64,000 nucleotides of DNA, taken from assembly GCA_002163155.1 (NCBI GenBank), contig MAAO01000004.1:248001-312000 (forward strand). The letters are read 5' to 3'. Under the pieces are notes generated by a model. It had not been told where the DNA came from and searched no databases. It saw only the letters and a program-made list of their open reading frames with translations. Shown piece by piece: positions 35,773 through 43,377 of the stretch. The stretch is from Halobacteriovorax marinus. GTDB lineage: Bacteria; Bdellovibrionota; Bacteriovoracia; Bacteriovoracales; Bacteriovoracaceae. Position numbers and translations under genes: made by a program. Position 1 is the first letter of the stretch. Every line of letters starts with the position of its first letter.

Positions 35773-36651
35773 TTGAAGATTTGGCTTAAGATCGAACAAA
35801 TTTTAAATAACTTACTGGAGACTATCTTTGGAATGTTCTCTAATTTCATTACGGGAATTACTCCTGGAAAAATTAAAAATACTCTCAGTAAGGGTAAATC
35901 AAAAATTGCCAAGACAAAGCTAGATACTAAAAAGATCTTTAACGAAAAAGGATTGAAGGCGCTATCTTCTAGTCTAGAACTTAAGAATAAAACCTTACAA
36001 AAAGCAAATGAGCTGCAACATAAAAGTGTTGAACTTGTTAGTAAGGCCAAAGAAGTAGATTACAAGAGAGTTGATTATAAGAAGTTATTCCTAGCGGGAC
36101 TCTTTATATTTGCTCCATTTTTCGGTAAGATTAAAGGCTGGTTTATCGCTCTTAGTCCTAAAATGCTTATTGGTTCTACCATAGCTGCAACAGTCGTCTC
36201 ACTTTCATCAATTAGTATTTATACCCAAAGTAAAAAAATATCCGACGAGGCTACAGCTCAAGCAAGAGATCCCGCCTCAGAAGTTGAAAATGCCGAAGAA
36301 GCCAGTAAGAGAAAATCTTATTACAAACTTCAAGAGAAGAGATTTACAATCACTCATGTGACAATGCCTGTCTATATTGAATCAGTTAACACTTACAAAT
36401 CTCTAAGCATTGATTTCACTTTTATAAGTTCAAATAGATATATAAAACATTACTTTGATAGAAATAGACACCTTATAAAGAATCGATTGAACTCAACGAT
36501 TCAACCCGTTATTCCAGCATTCCCTTTAAAAGAAGAAGGGAAGGCCATCATTAAAGATAAAATTCAAAAAGAACTCAACCTACTCATTAAAGAGCTGAAG
36601 ATAAAAGGTGAAATTAAAGAGGTCTATATTAAATCAATTCTAGCAGGATAA
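35773..36651 (+). CDS. FliL-like membrane protein
   Basis: This is a 292-residue protein. An N-terminal helical region of about 110 residues rich in Lys precedes two hydrophobic stretches (LFLAGLFIFAPFFGKI and MLIGSTIAATVVSLSSISIY). A C-terminal domain of about 115 residues then resembles the FliL/periplasmic fold, with SSNRYIKHYFDRNRHLIKNR followed by EEGKAIIKDKIQKELNLLIK. FliL proteins associate with flagellar stators, yet no flagellar gene is near. Start is TTG 35773 behind a perfect GGAGG; the TTG nine codons earlier lacks an SD. Confidence 0.72.
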   Translation: MKIWLKIEQILNNLLETIFGMFSNFITGITPGKIKNTLSKGKSKIAKTKLDTKKIFNEKGLKALSSSLELKNKTLQKANELQHKSVELVSKAKEVDYKRVDYKKLFLAGLFIFAPFFGKIKGWFIALSPKMLIGSTIAATVVSLSSISIYTQSKKISDEATAQARDPASEVENAEEASKRKSYYKLQEKRFTITHVTMPVYIESVNTYKSLSIDFTFISSNRYIKHYFDRNRHLIKNRLNSTIQPVIPAFPLKEEGKAIIKDKIQKELNLLIKELKIKGEIKEVYIKSILAG

Positions 36652-37893
36652 TTATCCTGCTTTTTGTAATACATTCTTCACCGTATTAATTGATACATCT
36701 AATTTATTTGCAGCCAACCTAACATCCCCATTCATTCGAGATAAGACATTTGAAAAGTAGCTCACTTTTAAATCTTTGTAAGTTACAAAAGTTGTCGACT
36801 GATCTTCAATAGCGGGAATTCCCACTTCAAGTAATTCTTCATCCAATGAATCGAGATCTAATTTTCTTCCATTAGTCATGACGAGTTTTTTTTGTAGATG
36901 CCCATAAAGCTGCCGTATATTACCGGGCCAAGTTAAGTTACAATAGAATTTCTCTAGACGTATGGAAAGTACACAGTCTTGACTTAATTCAAACTGACGA
37001 AGCATTGTGAGAAGTTTCTTCTTGTCATGCCTTAGAGGTCTTAACTTCATCAAAACTCCACTAGAGAGTCTAAAGTACATATCTTTTCTAAAAATATTTT
37101 CTGTAACAAGGTTGAGTAGGTTTTTTCCTGAAGCAAAAACTAGTCTGACATCAACTTTATGTTCTTTAAAGTCACCCACACTTCGGTAAGACTTTGAGTC
37201 TAGAAATAAAAGTAACTTGGTCTGAATATCAATTGGTAATGAATCAACTTCATCCAAGAATAATGTTCCACAGTCTGCTTCTTTAAAGGCACCCATTTTA
37301 TCGTTTATAGCACCCGTAAAGGCTCCCTTCACATGGCCAAAGAGTTCCGACTCCAATAAATTCCTTGAAAATGAAGATAAGTTGATATGTACAAAACGTC
37401 CTTTGCGCCCACTGCGTTCATGTATCTTCTTTGCTAAAAATGATTTCCCTGTTCCAGTTTCCCCTTCAATTAAAATATTTAAATTAGATTCAATGATTCT
37501 ATTTGAAATTTCCAGATCTTCTTGAATTAGGATATGTTCATATTCAAACTCTAATCGATTGTGCCCGATATCTACTTTATCTCCATGGGAAATGATGGCA
37601 CTAAAAACTAGATTTCCATTAATTCTAAAGGGCTGGTTCGACTTTGAATTCAATAAGAAGTACTTACTCTTTCCTTGCTCATACCATTTTAAATCCAGTT
37701 CATATTCAGTCCCTTTAAACTCAGGAAAGTAGAGATTTATAGAATCTTGCATAAAGTCGCCCTCATGCGTTGAGTAAATGGAATAACCTGTCCGATTGAG
37801 CAGTATTTCTCTTTTCTTGCCAAAAAGAGGACGCAAAAGCACTTTTGAGTAAAACTTAGAGCTATTTTGTAGATCTTGATCAAATATTTTCAT
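36652..37893 (-). CDS. Sigma-54-dependent activator with FHA domain
   Basis: This is a 413-residue protein. The N-terminal about 120 residues form an FHA-like beta domain (FRINGNLVFSAIISHGDKVD, IGHNRLEFEYE) that would bind a phospho-threonine partner. A sigma-54 AAA+ domain follows: Walker A GETGTGKSFLA, the sigma-54-contacting loop GAFTGA, Walker B GTLFLDEVDSLP and the sensor region RVFASGKNLL-like VRLVFASGKNL. A Fis-like helix-turn-helix ends the protein (VRLAANKLDVSINTVKNVL). ATG 37893 has AGGAG five bases upstream. Target promoters are not evident here. Confidence 0.9.
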   Translation of the reverse strand: MKIFDQDLQNSSKFYSKVLLRPLFGKKREILLNRTGYSIYSTHEGDFMQDSINLYFPEFKGTEYELDLKWYEQGKSKYFLLNSKSNQPFRINGNLVFSAIISHGDKVDIGHNRLEFEYEHILIQEDLEISNRIIESNLNILIEGETGTGKSFLAKKIHERSGRKGRFVHINLSSFSRNLLESELFGHVKGAFTGAINDKMGAFKEADCGTLFLDEVDSLPIDIQTKLLLFLDSKSYRSVGDFKEHKVDVRLVFASGKNLLNLVTENIFRKDMYFRLSSGVLMKLRPLRHDKKKLLTMLRQFELSQDCVLSIRLEKFYCNLTWPGNIRQLYGHLQKKLVMTNGRKLDLDSLDEELLEVGIPAIEDQSTTFVTYKDLKVSYFSNVLSRMNGDVRLAANKLDVSINTVKNVLQKAG

Positions 37894-38000
37894 GTAGACT
37901 CCTATTTTTAAGCTAAATCCATGAACTTTTTTCAATCAAATCATTTTCATCTTTTGTGCCATAATATATAAAGTCTTTTCAGACATTTAGTTAAGAGGCG

Positions 38001-38015
38001 GTTCAATTTTTGAAC
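38001..38015. promoter_or_regulatory. Inverted repeat in the engB leader
   Basis: The perfect repeat GTTCAA-TTT-TTGAAC lies 22 bases before the engB start codon, just upstream of the AAGG SD region. It could be a small operator or a weak hairpin. Its short length means chance is possible. Confidence 0.3.
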
Positions 38016-38037
38016 TTAGGCCTTTAAGGAAAAAACC

Positions 38038-38712
38038 ATGGCATACGAAATCGCAAGAGATACATCAACATTCAAATATGGAATGAGCAACCCAGCACAA
38101 CTTGAGGAATGGCTAAAAGACCATCCGAATGCCATTGGATTGGGTTTTCTTGGGAGATCAAATGTTGGAAAATCCAGCACTATCAATGCTCTATTTGGAA
38201 ATAAAATAGCTAAAATCTCTAAAACTCCAGGTCGTACTAGAGAGATCAATATCTTCACTTTCAGACTTAAAGATGACGGAAAGATTTGTGAAGATCTACC
38301 TGAATTCTATTTTTATGACCTTCCTGGATATGGACATGCCGTAGTTTCAAAGGAAATGTCTAAAAACTGGGAAGTTCTTATTGACCTCTTCTTTAGAGGA
38401 ATCTCTCTTCATACATTAATGATTAATATTCAAGATGCTCGTCATCCAAATCAAAAGGCAGATCAAGATTTTCACCAATACTTGAGAGCCTACAACTATG
38501 AGACTTTTCTCTTGTTTAACAAGATTGATAAATTGAAGAAACAAAAAGAAAGAGCAGCACTCAATAATTTAAAACCAATTCTTTCTAAAGAATTTAAATG
38601 GGTGAAACAGATATATTTCACTTCTGCTGAGAAAAAAGATGGTATTGATCAAGTAGAGGGAGCAATTATCTCCTATTTATTAAGACAGCTAGACCTTATA
38701 CAATCTATGTAA
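38038..38712 (+). CDS. engB: Ribosome-biogenesis GTPase EngB/YsxC/YihA
   Basis: This 224-residue TrmE-Era-EngA-EngB-class GTPase is needed for large-subunit assembly in the species studied. GTPase motifs are GFLGRSNVGKSSTINALFG (G1), the conserved T in KTPGRTREINIF (G2), FYDLPGYGHA (G3), LFNKIDKL (G4) and YFTSAEKKDG (G5). A short N-terminal extension and a 1-base overlap with the next small gene are seen. Confidence 0.95.
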   Translation: MAYEIARDTSTFKYGMSNPAQLEEWLKDHPNAIGLGFLGRSNVGKSSTINALFGNKIAKISKTPGRTREINIFTFRLKDDGKICEDLPEFYFYDLPGYGHAVVSKEMSKNWEVLIDLFFRGISLHTLMINIQDARHPNQKADQDFHQYLRAYNYETFLLFNKIDKLKKQKERAALNNLKPILSKEFKWVKQIYFTSAEKKDGIDQVEGAIISYLLRQLDLIQSM

Positions 38713-38942
38713 TGGGTACAGAACTGGGAAAGACCTATATTTATAGTTTTATCTACTACATTATTCTTTTGAATATTGTTTTAGTTTTTTTTTCCAGGCC
38801 TAAATTTCTAGAGAGATTTTCATTCAACTACGGATCAAAGAAAATAAGAGCAATATTTGGAATATTGCTCTTTCTAAGTAGCTTTCTTATTGGTTCAATT
38901 ACTTACGTAATAAGATACTATAATGGTATTATTCTTATTTAG
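38712..38942 (+). CDS. Small membrane protein (76 aa)
   Basis: This 76-residue protein has two clear hydrophobic helices, at about residues 10-27 (YSFIYYIILLNIVLVFF) and 47-65 (AIFGILLFLSSFLIGSITYV), separated by a basic loop. Its ATG uses the last base of the engB stop codon, so it is likely translated by re-initiation. No family recognised. Its end overlaps the convergent downstream gene by 8 bases. Confidence 0.6.
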   Translation: MGTELGKTYIYSFIYYIILLNIVLVFFSRPKFLERFSFNYGSKKIRAIFGILLFLSSFLIGSITYVIRYYNGIILI

Positions 38943-39264
38943 GACTCTTCTTAATATCATTAACGTCTTTTTCAATATCTTCTAAGTCTGATTCACAGGA
39001 CTTGATACTATTGATTAAATCCTTAACTCTGGGACTATCCCAATTAAGATCTCCATTTTCCAACGCTAAGAAAGCAAGATGGCCCAACTCTTCGTAAGAC
39101 TCATGAAGAGTAGTATTTGTTTTGGAGGCGGAGAGCATCTTCTTTCCAATTTCCGTTGTTCTCTTAAGCTCTTCTTGGCACACTTGAACAATTTCAGTAA
39201 ATCTATCTTTCCATTGTGGCTGCTTTTGCATAGATTCCTCCGCTAGCAATAAAGTTAGGCTCAT
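38935..39264 (-). CDS. Hypothetical protein (about 109 aa)
   Basis: This is a hydrophilic, acidic, mostly helical protein with two Cys residues. It has no signal peptide in the version starting at ATG 39264. A longer reading from 39339 adds 25 residues but would overlap the divergent acyltransferase gene heavily and lacks an SD, so I prefer the short form. The region LHESYEELGHLAFLALENGD suggests a helical bundle. Function unknown. Confidence 0.55.
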   Translation of the reverse strand: MSLTLLLAEESMQKQPQWKDRFTEIVQVCQEELKRTTEIGKKMLSASKTNTTLHESYEELGHLAFLALENGDLNWDSPRVKDLINSIKSCESDLEDIEKDVNDIKKSPK

Positions 39265-39400
39265 TATAGCTTTTCTAAATTTTCTTGTGAAGACAAGAGA
39301 AAAAAAAGCTCCCCTTAATACCCGACAAAAAAGATCCAAGGACCTAGGTAAAGTCTATCCCCTGCCTATTTATGCTCTTAACTATTACAATTTATTACAT

Positions 39401-40252
39401 ATGTTAGATAAACTAAAAAAATCAATTAGCTTAAAAACTTCTTCTGAAGAGAAGAAGAAGTTTGACCAAGTCTTTTCAAAACTCTTCGATCAATATGGAA
39501 AGTCTGAAGATCCTTGGGGACTCAATATTCATAAGGCCAAAAAGAGTATTGAATACGTCTGGCCTCTCTACAATAATTATTTCAAAGTAAGAGTCTTTGG
39601 AAAAGAAAATGTAGAAGATACCCCTTATATGATTATTTCAAATCACACGGGGCAAATAGCAATTGATGGAATGTTAATCTCCACAGCATTTGCCATGGAC
39701 GTTGATCCACCAAGAATACTCAGGGCAATGGTCGAGAGGTTCTTCACAGGTCTCCCTTTTATTGGAGCCTGGGCCGCTGAAGGTGGTGCCGTGCTTGGAG
39801 ATAGACAGAACTGTGTAAAACTCTTAGAAAGAAATCAGTCTGTTTTAATTTTTCCAGAAGGTGTTAAAGGGATTGCAAAAAGTACTCCTGATTATTATAA
39901 AGTGCAAAGTTTTACTCGCGGTTTTTTTAGAATCGCTCTCAGTTCTAAAGCTCCCATTTTACCAGTTGCTGTAGTAGGAGCAGAAGAAACTTTTCCCTAT
40001 GTTTATCAAGCTAAAGGATTAGCAAAACTACTGGGTCTCCCAGCACTTCCCATAAGTCCAAACTACTTCCCCCTACCTTCTCCTATTGATATCTATATTG
40101 GAAAACCTTATGAGATACCAGAGGGATTAAGTGCAGACTCTCCAGACAAAGACATAGATAAACACATTTTTGAATTAGAAAATATTGTTCAAACAATGAT
40201 TAATGACGGATTAAAAAAACGAAGGGAATTTTGGGGCAATGTTAAAAAATAA
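39401..40252 (+). CDS. PlsC-like lysophospholipid acyltransferase family protein
   Basis: This protein of about 283 residues carries the glycerolipid acyltransferase signatures. SNHTGQIAIDGML holds the catalytic His and Asp in the H-x6-D spacing of the diacylglycerol-acyltransferase-like subgroup, and LIFPEGVKGIAKS is the FPEG motif. It probably acylates a lipid at the inner membrane. The start is uncertain: ATG 39401 lacks a clear SD, and a GTG at 39287 would add 38 basic residues. It overlaps the following SDR gene by 14 bases, suggesting a two-gene unit. Confidence 0.85.
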   Translation: MLDKLKKSISLKTSSEEKKKFDQVFSKLFDQYGKSEDPWGLNIHKAKKSIEYVWPLYNNYFKVRVFGKENVEDTPYMIISNHTGQIAIDGMLISTAFAMDVDPPRILRAMVERFFTGLPFIGAWAAEGGAVLGDRQNCVKLLERNQSVLIFPEGVKGIAKSTPDYYKVQSFTRGFFRIALSSKAPILPVAVVGAEETFPYVYQAKGLAKLLGLPALPISPNYFPLPSPIDIYIGKPYEIPEGLSADSPDKDIDKHIFELENIVQTMINDGLKKRREFWGNVKK

Positions 40253-41195
40253 AAAGAAAATTCTCGTTATTGGTGCCGCAGGAGGACTCGCAAGAATTCT
40301 CTCCGGCTTACTTTCAAAAGATATGCCAGACTGTGAAATTATAGGTGTTGATTCTAGGGACTTAAATGATCTTCCCAAGAAAAGTAATATCACCTATCAC
40401 CAAATGCGCTACACTCGTGGAAACTTTGAAAAGATTTTTAGAGACAACGAATTCTACGCCGTTTACCACTTAGCAAGAATGAGCCACGCCCATTCTAATA
40501 AGACAAGCCTTACCCAAAGACTTGACCTTAACATTATGGGAACCAGTAGAATTTTAGAATTATGTTTAAAATTTGAAGTGAGAAAAGTTCTTATTCTTAG
40601 TACTTACCATGTTTACGGCGCTCTTTCGGACAACCCTACTTTTATAAAAGAAGATGCTCCTCTTAGAGCAAGCATCAAACATCCTGAACTTAGAGATGTG
40701 ACAGAGATGGATCAACTTGCCACAAATTGGATGTGGAAGAATCAACACAAGATTGAAACCATTGTACTCAGACCTTGTAGTATCGTGGGACCGCAAATTA
40801 AAAATTCTATGAGTCAGTACTTAACAACTTCTTACGTTCCCGTCGGAATAGATTTTAATCCCATGTTTCAATTTATTCATGAATTCGACATGGCCAATAT
40901 TTTAGCCAGATGCCTTGATGAAGTTCCAACAGGAATTTACAACGTAGCTCCCGATGAAGTGATTAGCATTAGAGAAGCAAAGAAAACCGTTGGTATTCCT
41001 TTCTTCAGTTTCCCTATCATGGCCCTTAGTCCCTTAGCCTCAACTTTTAAAAAATTATGGAACTTCCCTGACTATCTACTTGAGTATATTAAGTTTGGCT
41101 GCATTATTGATAACTCAGAAATCAAAAAACACCTCAAGGATGACGCACTTCGCTTCACAACTAAAGAAGCACTAGAGCTCCTTAAACTAAGATAA
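40239..41195 (+). CDS. NAD-dependent epimerase/dehydratase-like (extended SDR) protein
   Basis: This is a 318-residue extended short-chain dehydrogenase fold. The Rossmann start is ILVIGAAGGLARILSGLL, followed by YHLARMSHA, LNIMGTSRILELCLKF and VLILSTYHVYGALS. The expected YxxxK after this serine region is not visible; the equivalent stretch reads HPELRDVTEMDQLATNWM, so normal SDR catalysis is doubtful. VLRPCSIVGPQIKNSM and IYNVAPDEVISIREA are normal family elements. It overlaps the acyltransferase gene, hinting at a shared lipid-related role. Confidence 0.82.
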   Translation: MLKNKKKILVIGAAGGLARILSGLLSKDMPDCEIIGVDSRDLNDLPKKSNITYHQMRYTRGNFEKIFRDNEFYAVYHLARMSHAHSNKTSLTQRLDLNIMGTSRILELCLKFEVRKVLILSTYHVYGALSDNPTFIKEDAPLRASIKHPELRDVTEMDQLATNWMWKNQHKIETIVLRPCSIVGPQIKNSMSQYLTTSYVPVGIDFNPMFQFIHEFDMANILARCLDEVPTGIYNVAPDEVISIREAKKTVGIPFFSFPIMALSPLASTFKKLWNFPDYLLEYIKFGCIIDNSEIKKHLKDDALRFTTKEALELLKLR

Positions 41196-41212
41196 TTGAG
41201 AGCGACTTCGCA

Positions 41213-41241
41213 TTGACAATGATCACTTAAATTCTTATTAT
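41213..41241 (+). promoter_or_regulatory. Sigma-70-type promoter of tRNA-Leu
   Basis: A perfect -35 box TTGACA is separated by 17 bases from TATTAT, which matches the -10 consensus at five of six positions. The -10 box ends 10 bases before the mature tRNA 5' end. Spacing and position fit a strong stable-RNA promoter. Confidence 0.85.
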
Positions 41242-41251
41242 TTCATTCAAT

Positions 41252-41337
41252 GGCCCGGTGGCGGAATGGTAGACGCAGCGGATTCAAAATCCGCCGATGG
41301 CAACATTGTGCGAGTTCAAGTCTCGCCCGGGCCACCA
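41252..41337 (+). tRNA. tRNA-Leu (anticodon CAA)
   Basis: An 86-base class II tRNA. The acceptor stem GGCCCGG pairs with CCGGGCC, followed by A and an encoded CCA. The D arm, the anticodon stem GCGGA/TCCGC with loop TTCAAAA (anticodon CAA, reads UUG), a long variable arm and the T arm CGAG-TTCAAGT-CTCG are all visible. It lies between the SDR gene and the convergent TauE gene. Confidence 0.97.
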
Positions 41338-41339
41338 TC

Positions 41340-42101
41340 TTAAATCAAAGAAAAGATACACTTTCCTAATAAGAGAACAATCACAAAATTAAAGACTGGT
41401 TTTATAACATCCTTTGCTTTTGTTAAAACTAAACCACTCCCTATCCAATTACCTAGGACACTTCCTACTATGGCAATTAGGGCGACTTCCCACATAACTC
41501 TTCCGCTATAAGCAAAATATATGAATGATGAAATATTGGAAGAGAAATTGATAATTCTTCCCGTAGCACTTGCCTGCAACACATTAAAATTTAAATATAA
41601 AAATAAAGCTATAAGTAGAAACGTTCCGGTTCCAGGTCCAAAGAATCCATCATAAAATCCAAGAATGAGGCCAATTAAAGTTGTTCGAAATACTATTGTT
41701 TTTAAATCGAGCTCACTTGATATCTCTTCCCGTTCAAAATTCAATTTCTTATTAAGTAAAAGAATCACTGGTAAAATAAATAGCAAAATATAGATCATGT
41801 ACTTTGAAGATAGGTAGTTACTGACTTGCGCCCCTGCAAAAGAACCTATTATTGAACAAACCAATGCTATAGACCCTTCCTTCCAAACAATTGCTTTATT
41901 CTTTATGAACCTAGAAATGGCCATCAAGCCACCCACCGTTGATGCAGTTTTATTCGTACCTAGAATCAATGACTCTGGCACACCTATAGAAATATAAAGA
42001 GGAATAGTTATTAATCCTCCTCCTCCAGCGATCGAGTCAATGATCCCAGCTAAAAGCACACCAAAAAAGATTAAAGCATATTGAACATATGAGAACTCCA
42101 T
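41340..42101 (-). CDS. TauE/SafE-family anion exporter
   Basis: This 253-residue membrane protein has about eight hydrophobic segments. The duplicated family motif is visible: GIIDSIAGGGGLITIPLYIS at the N-terminus and GFYDGFFGPGTGTFLLIALF in the second half. Members export sulfite, sulfoacetate or related organic anions, though many are uncharacterised. It is preceded by and overlaps by one base a MarR-type regulator gene, so its expression is probably controlled by that protein. Confidence 0.88.
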   Translation of the reverse strand: MEFSYVQYALIFFGVLLAGIIDSIAGGGGLITIPLYISIGVPESLILGTNKTASTVGGLMAISRFIKNKAIVWKEGSIALVCSIIGSFAGAQVSNYLSSKYMIYILLFILPVILLLNKKLNFEREEISSELDLKTIVFRTTLIGLILGFYDGFFGPGTGTFLLIALFLYLNFNVLQASATGRIINFSSNISSFIYFAYSGRVMWEVALIAIVGSVLGNWIGSGLVLTKAKDVIKPVFNFVIVLLLGKCIFSLI

Positions 42102-42544
42102 TAGTTACTCCTTCTAGCATCTTGCAAGGCTGAGTTAATAAGTTCTAGTCCCTTCACTATTCTCTCTACATCTTTGTTTGAAATTGGATCGAATGCCTTT
42201 CTTAATCGCTTATTAGAATAATCATTTACCGTTTTAACAACTTTTTGTCCCTTAACTGTTAATTTCAGTATTTTCTTTCTTCTATCTTCTGTATTTATAC
42301 TTTCACTCAGATAGCCATCCTTAATAAGTGTTTTTAACGCACGACTTATATTCGCCTTATCAGTAAGAAGGGCCTCCGCAAGATCAACCGCACTTTTATC
42401 TGGTGTAAGGCTAAGCTCAATGAGTAAATGTCGCAAAAAATGAGTAAGAGGAAGATTATATTTGTTATCTTTAATAAGCTCAAACTCTCGTACAAATTCT
42501 CTGGTAAGACCTCTAATGTACTGTAATTTATTATCTTCCAACAT
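42101..42544 (-). CDS. MarR-family transcriptional regulator
   Basis: This is a 147-residue winged-helix regulator. The recognition region is SAVDLAEALLTDKANISRAL, with the wing at YLSESINTEDRRKKILKLT, typical of MarR proteins. I prefer ATG 42544, which has AAGGAG three to four bases upstream; the longer frame from 42652 would run through the operator array. It is co-transcribed with the TauE exporter. The operators upstream suggest autoregulation, with derepression when a ligand binds. Confidence 0.9.
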   Translation of the reverse strand: MLEDNKLQYIRGLTREFVREFELIKDNKYNLPLTHFLRHLLIELSLTPDKSAVDLAEALLTDKANISRALKTLIKDGYLSESINTEDRRKKILKLTVKGQKVVKTVNDYSNKRLRKAFDPISNKDVERIVKGLELINSALQDARRSN

Positions 42545-42554
42545 TGACTCCTTA

Positions 42555-42612
42555 AAAACTACATAGTTGTCATCTACAACTATATAGTTGTACTTGACAA
42601 CTACACTGAGGT
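42555..42612. promoter_or_regulatory. Phased operator array upstream of marR-tauE
   Basis: The centre is a perfect 18-bp palindrome at 42575-42592, built as ACAACTA-TA-TAGTTGT plus flanking T and A. A second copy at 42555-42570 reads AAAACTA-CA-TAGTTGT with one mismatch. A third half-site ACAACTA lies at 42597-42603. The three centres are exactly 21 bp apart, two helical turns. A minus-strand TTGACC-N17-TACAAC promoter overlaps the central palindrome, as expected for autorepression by the adjacent MarR protein. Confidence 0.75.
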
Positions 42613-42621
42613 CAATATTAT
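42594..42621 (+). promoter_or_regulatory. Possible rightward promoter with no gene downstream
   Basis: TTGACA and TATTAT are separated by 16 bases on the plus strand. The -35 box overlaps the third operator half-site. To its right there is only a tiny ORF (ATG AAT GAC stop after a GAGGA SD) and then the antisense strand of the TPR-protein gene, so any transcript would be non-coding or antisense. Confidence 0.4.
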
Positions 42622-42699
42622 ATGTAATGTTTTTAAGAAAACGAGGAAGCAATGAATGACTAGAACTCTCTGATCAAAAGTAATTTCGTTGAGAAAAAA

Positions 42700-43377
42700 T
42701 TAAATTTGCGCTTTAAAAAATTTCTTCATTTTTAAATCAGTCTCTAATTTCATCGCTTGCTTAAAAGCTCTAGAAGACAAGTGAGTTTTTCCTAGACTCT
42801 TATAGATTGATCCTAGACAACCCCATGCTCTAAGAAAATTCGGATGATGTTTCACAGTCTCTTCCAAATGAAGAATCGCTCCACGGACATCTTTGTCTAC
42901 ATAATAGAAGTGAGTTCCAAGCGTGAAATGCGCATATGCTGATCTTGTATTTCTTTTTAGAATTATTTTTAATTGAACTTCACCTAAGTCATTCTTCCCT
43001 TTCTCTAAGAGAGGTCTTGCCTGAACAATTTCCTTTATTTCCATTAATTCTGGAACTGGTTTTTGTAGAAACATAGACTGCGCTAGTACTGAATTCAATA
43101 GCGAAGGATAAGCTTCAGTTTCAAAGAGAACTTTAGAAAATACCGTTAAGAAAGCTGGACTCTCCTTCACTTTAGCATTCTCATCCCAAAGTTTCTTCCC
43201 CATATAGAGGGCCTCTGGCAACTTTGCATTGGAGTAGTACTTTTTAAAACTTGTTATCTGAGGAGATTCTTTTGTAATTTTCTTAGATGGGGCCATGATA
43301 CTTTTACAATATGGACAGGCTCCTGTACTTGGTGAAGATAGTGCTCCACAACCTAAACACTCTATTTCAAAACTCAT
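42700..43377 (-). CDS. Zinc-ribbon and TPR-like protein
   Basis: This is a 225-residue protein. The N-terminal zinc ribbon has two Cys pairs, CLGCG and CPYCK. The C-terminal part has TPR-like helical repeats, for example AYAHFTLGTHFYYVDKDVRG followed by AILHLEETVKHHPNFLRAWG. Start ATG 43377 follows GGAGG by six bases and overlaps the stop of the SPFH gene by 4 bases, so the pair is coupled. It is probably a protein-binding partner of the SPFH protein. Confidence 0.8.
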   Translation of the reverse strand: MSFEIECLGCGALSSPSTGACPYCKSIMAPSKKITKESPQITSFKKYYSNAKLPEALYMGKKLWDENAKVKESPAFLTVFSKVLFETEAYPSLLNSVLAQSMFLQKPVPELMEIKEIVQARPLLEKGKNDLGEVQLKIILKRNTRSAYAHFTLGTHFYYVDKDVRGAILHLEETVKHHPNFLRAWGCLGSIYKSLGKTHLSSRAFKQAMKLETDLKMKKFFKAQI

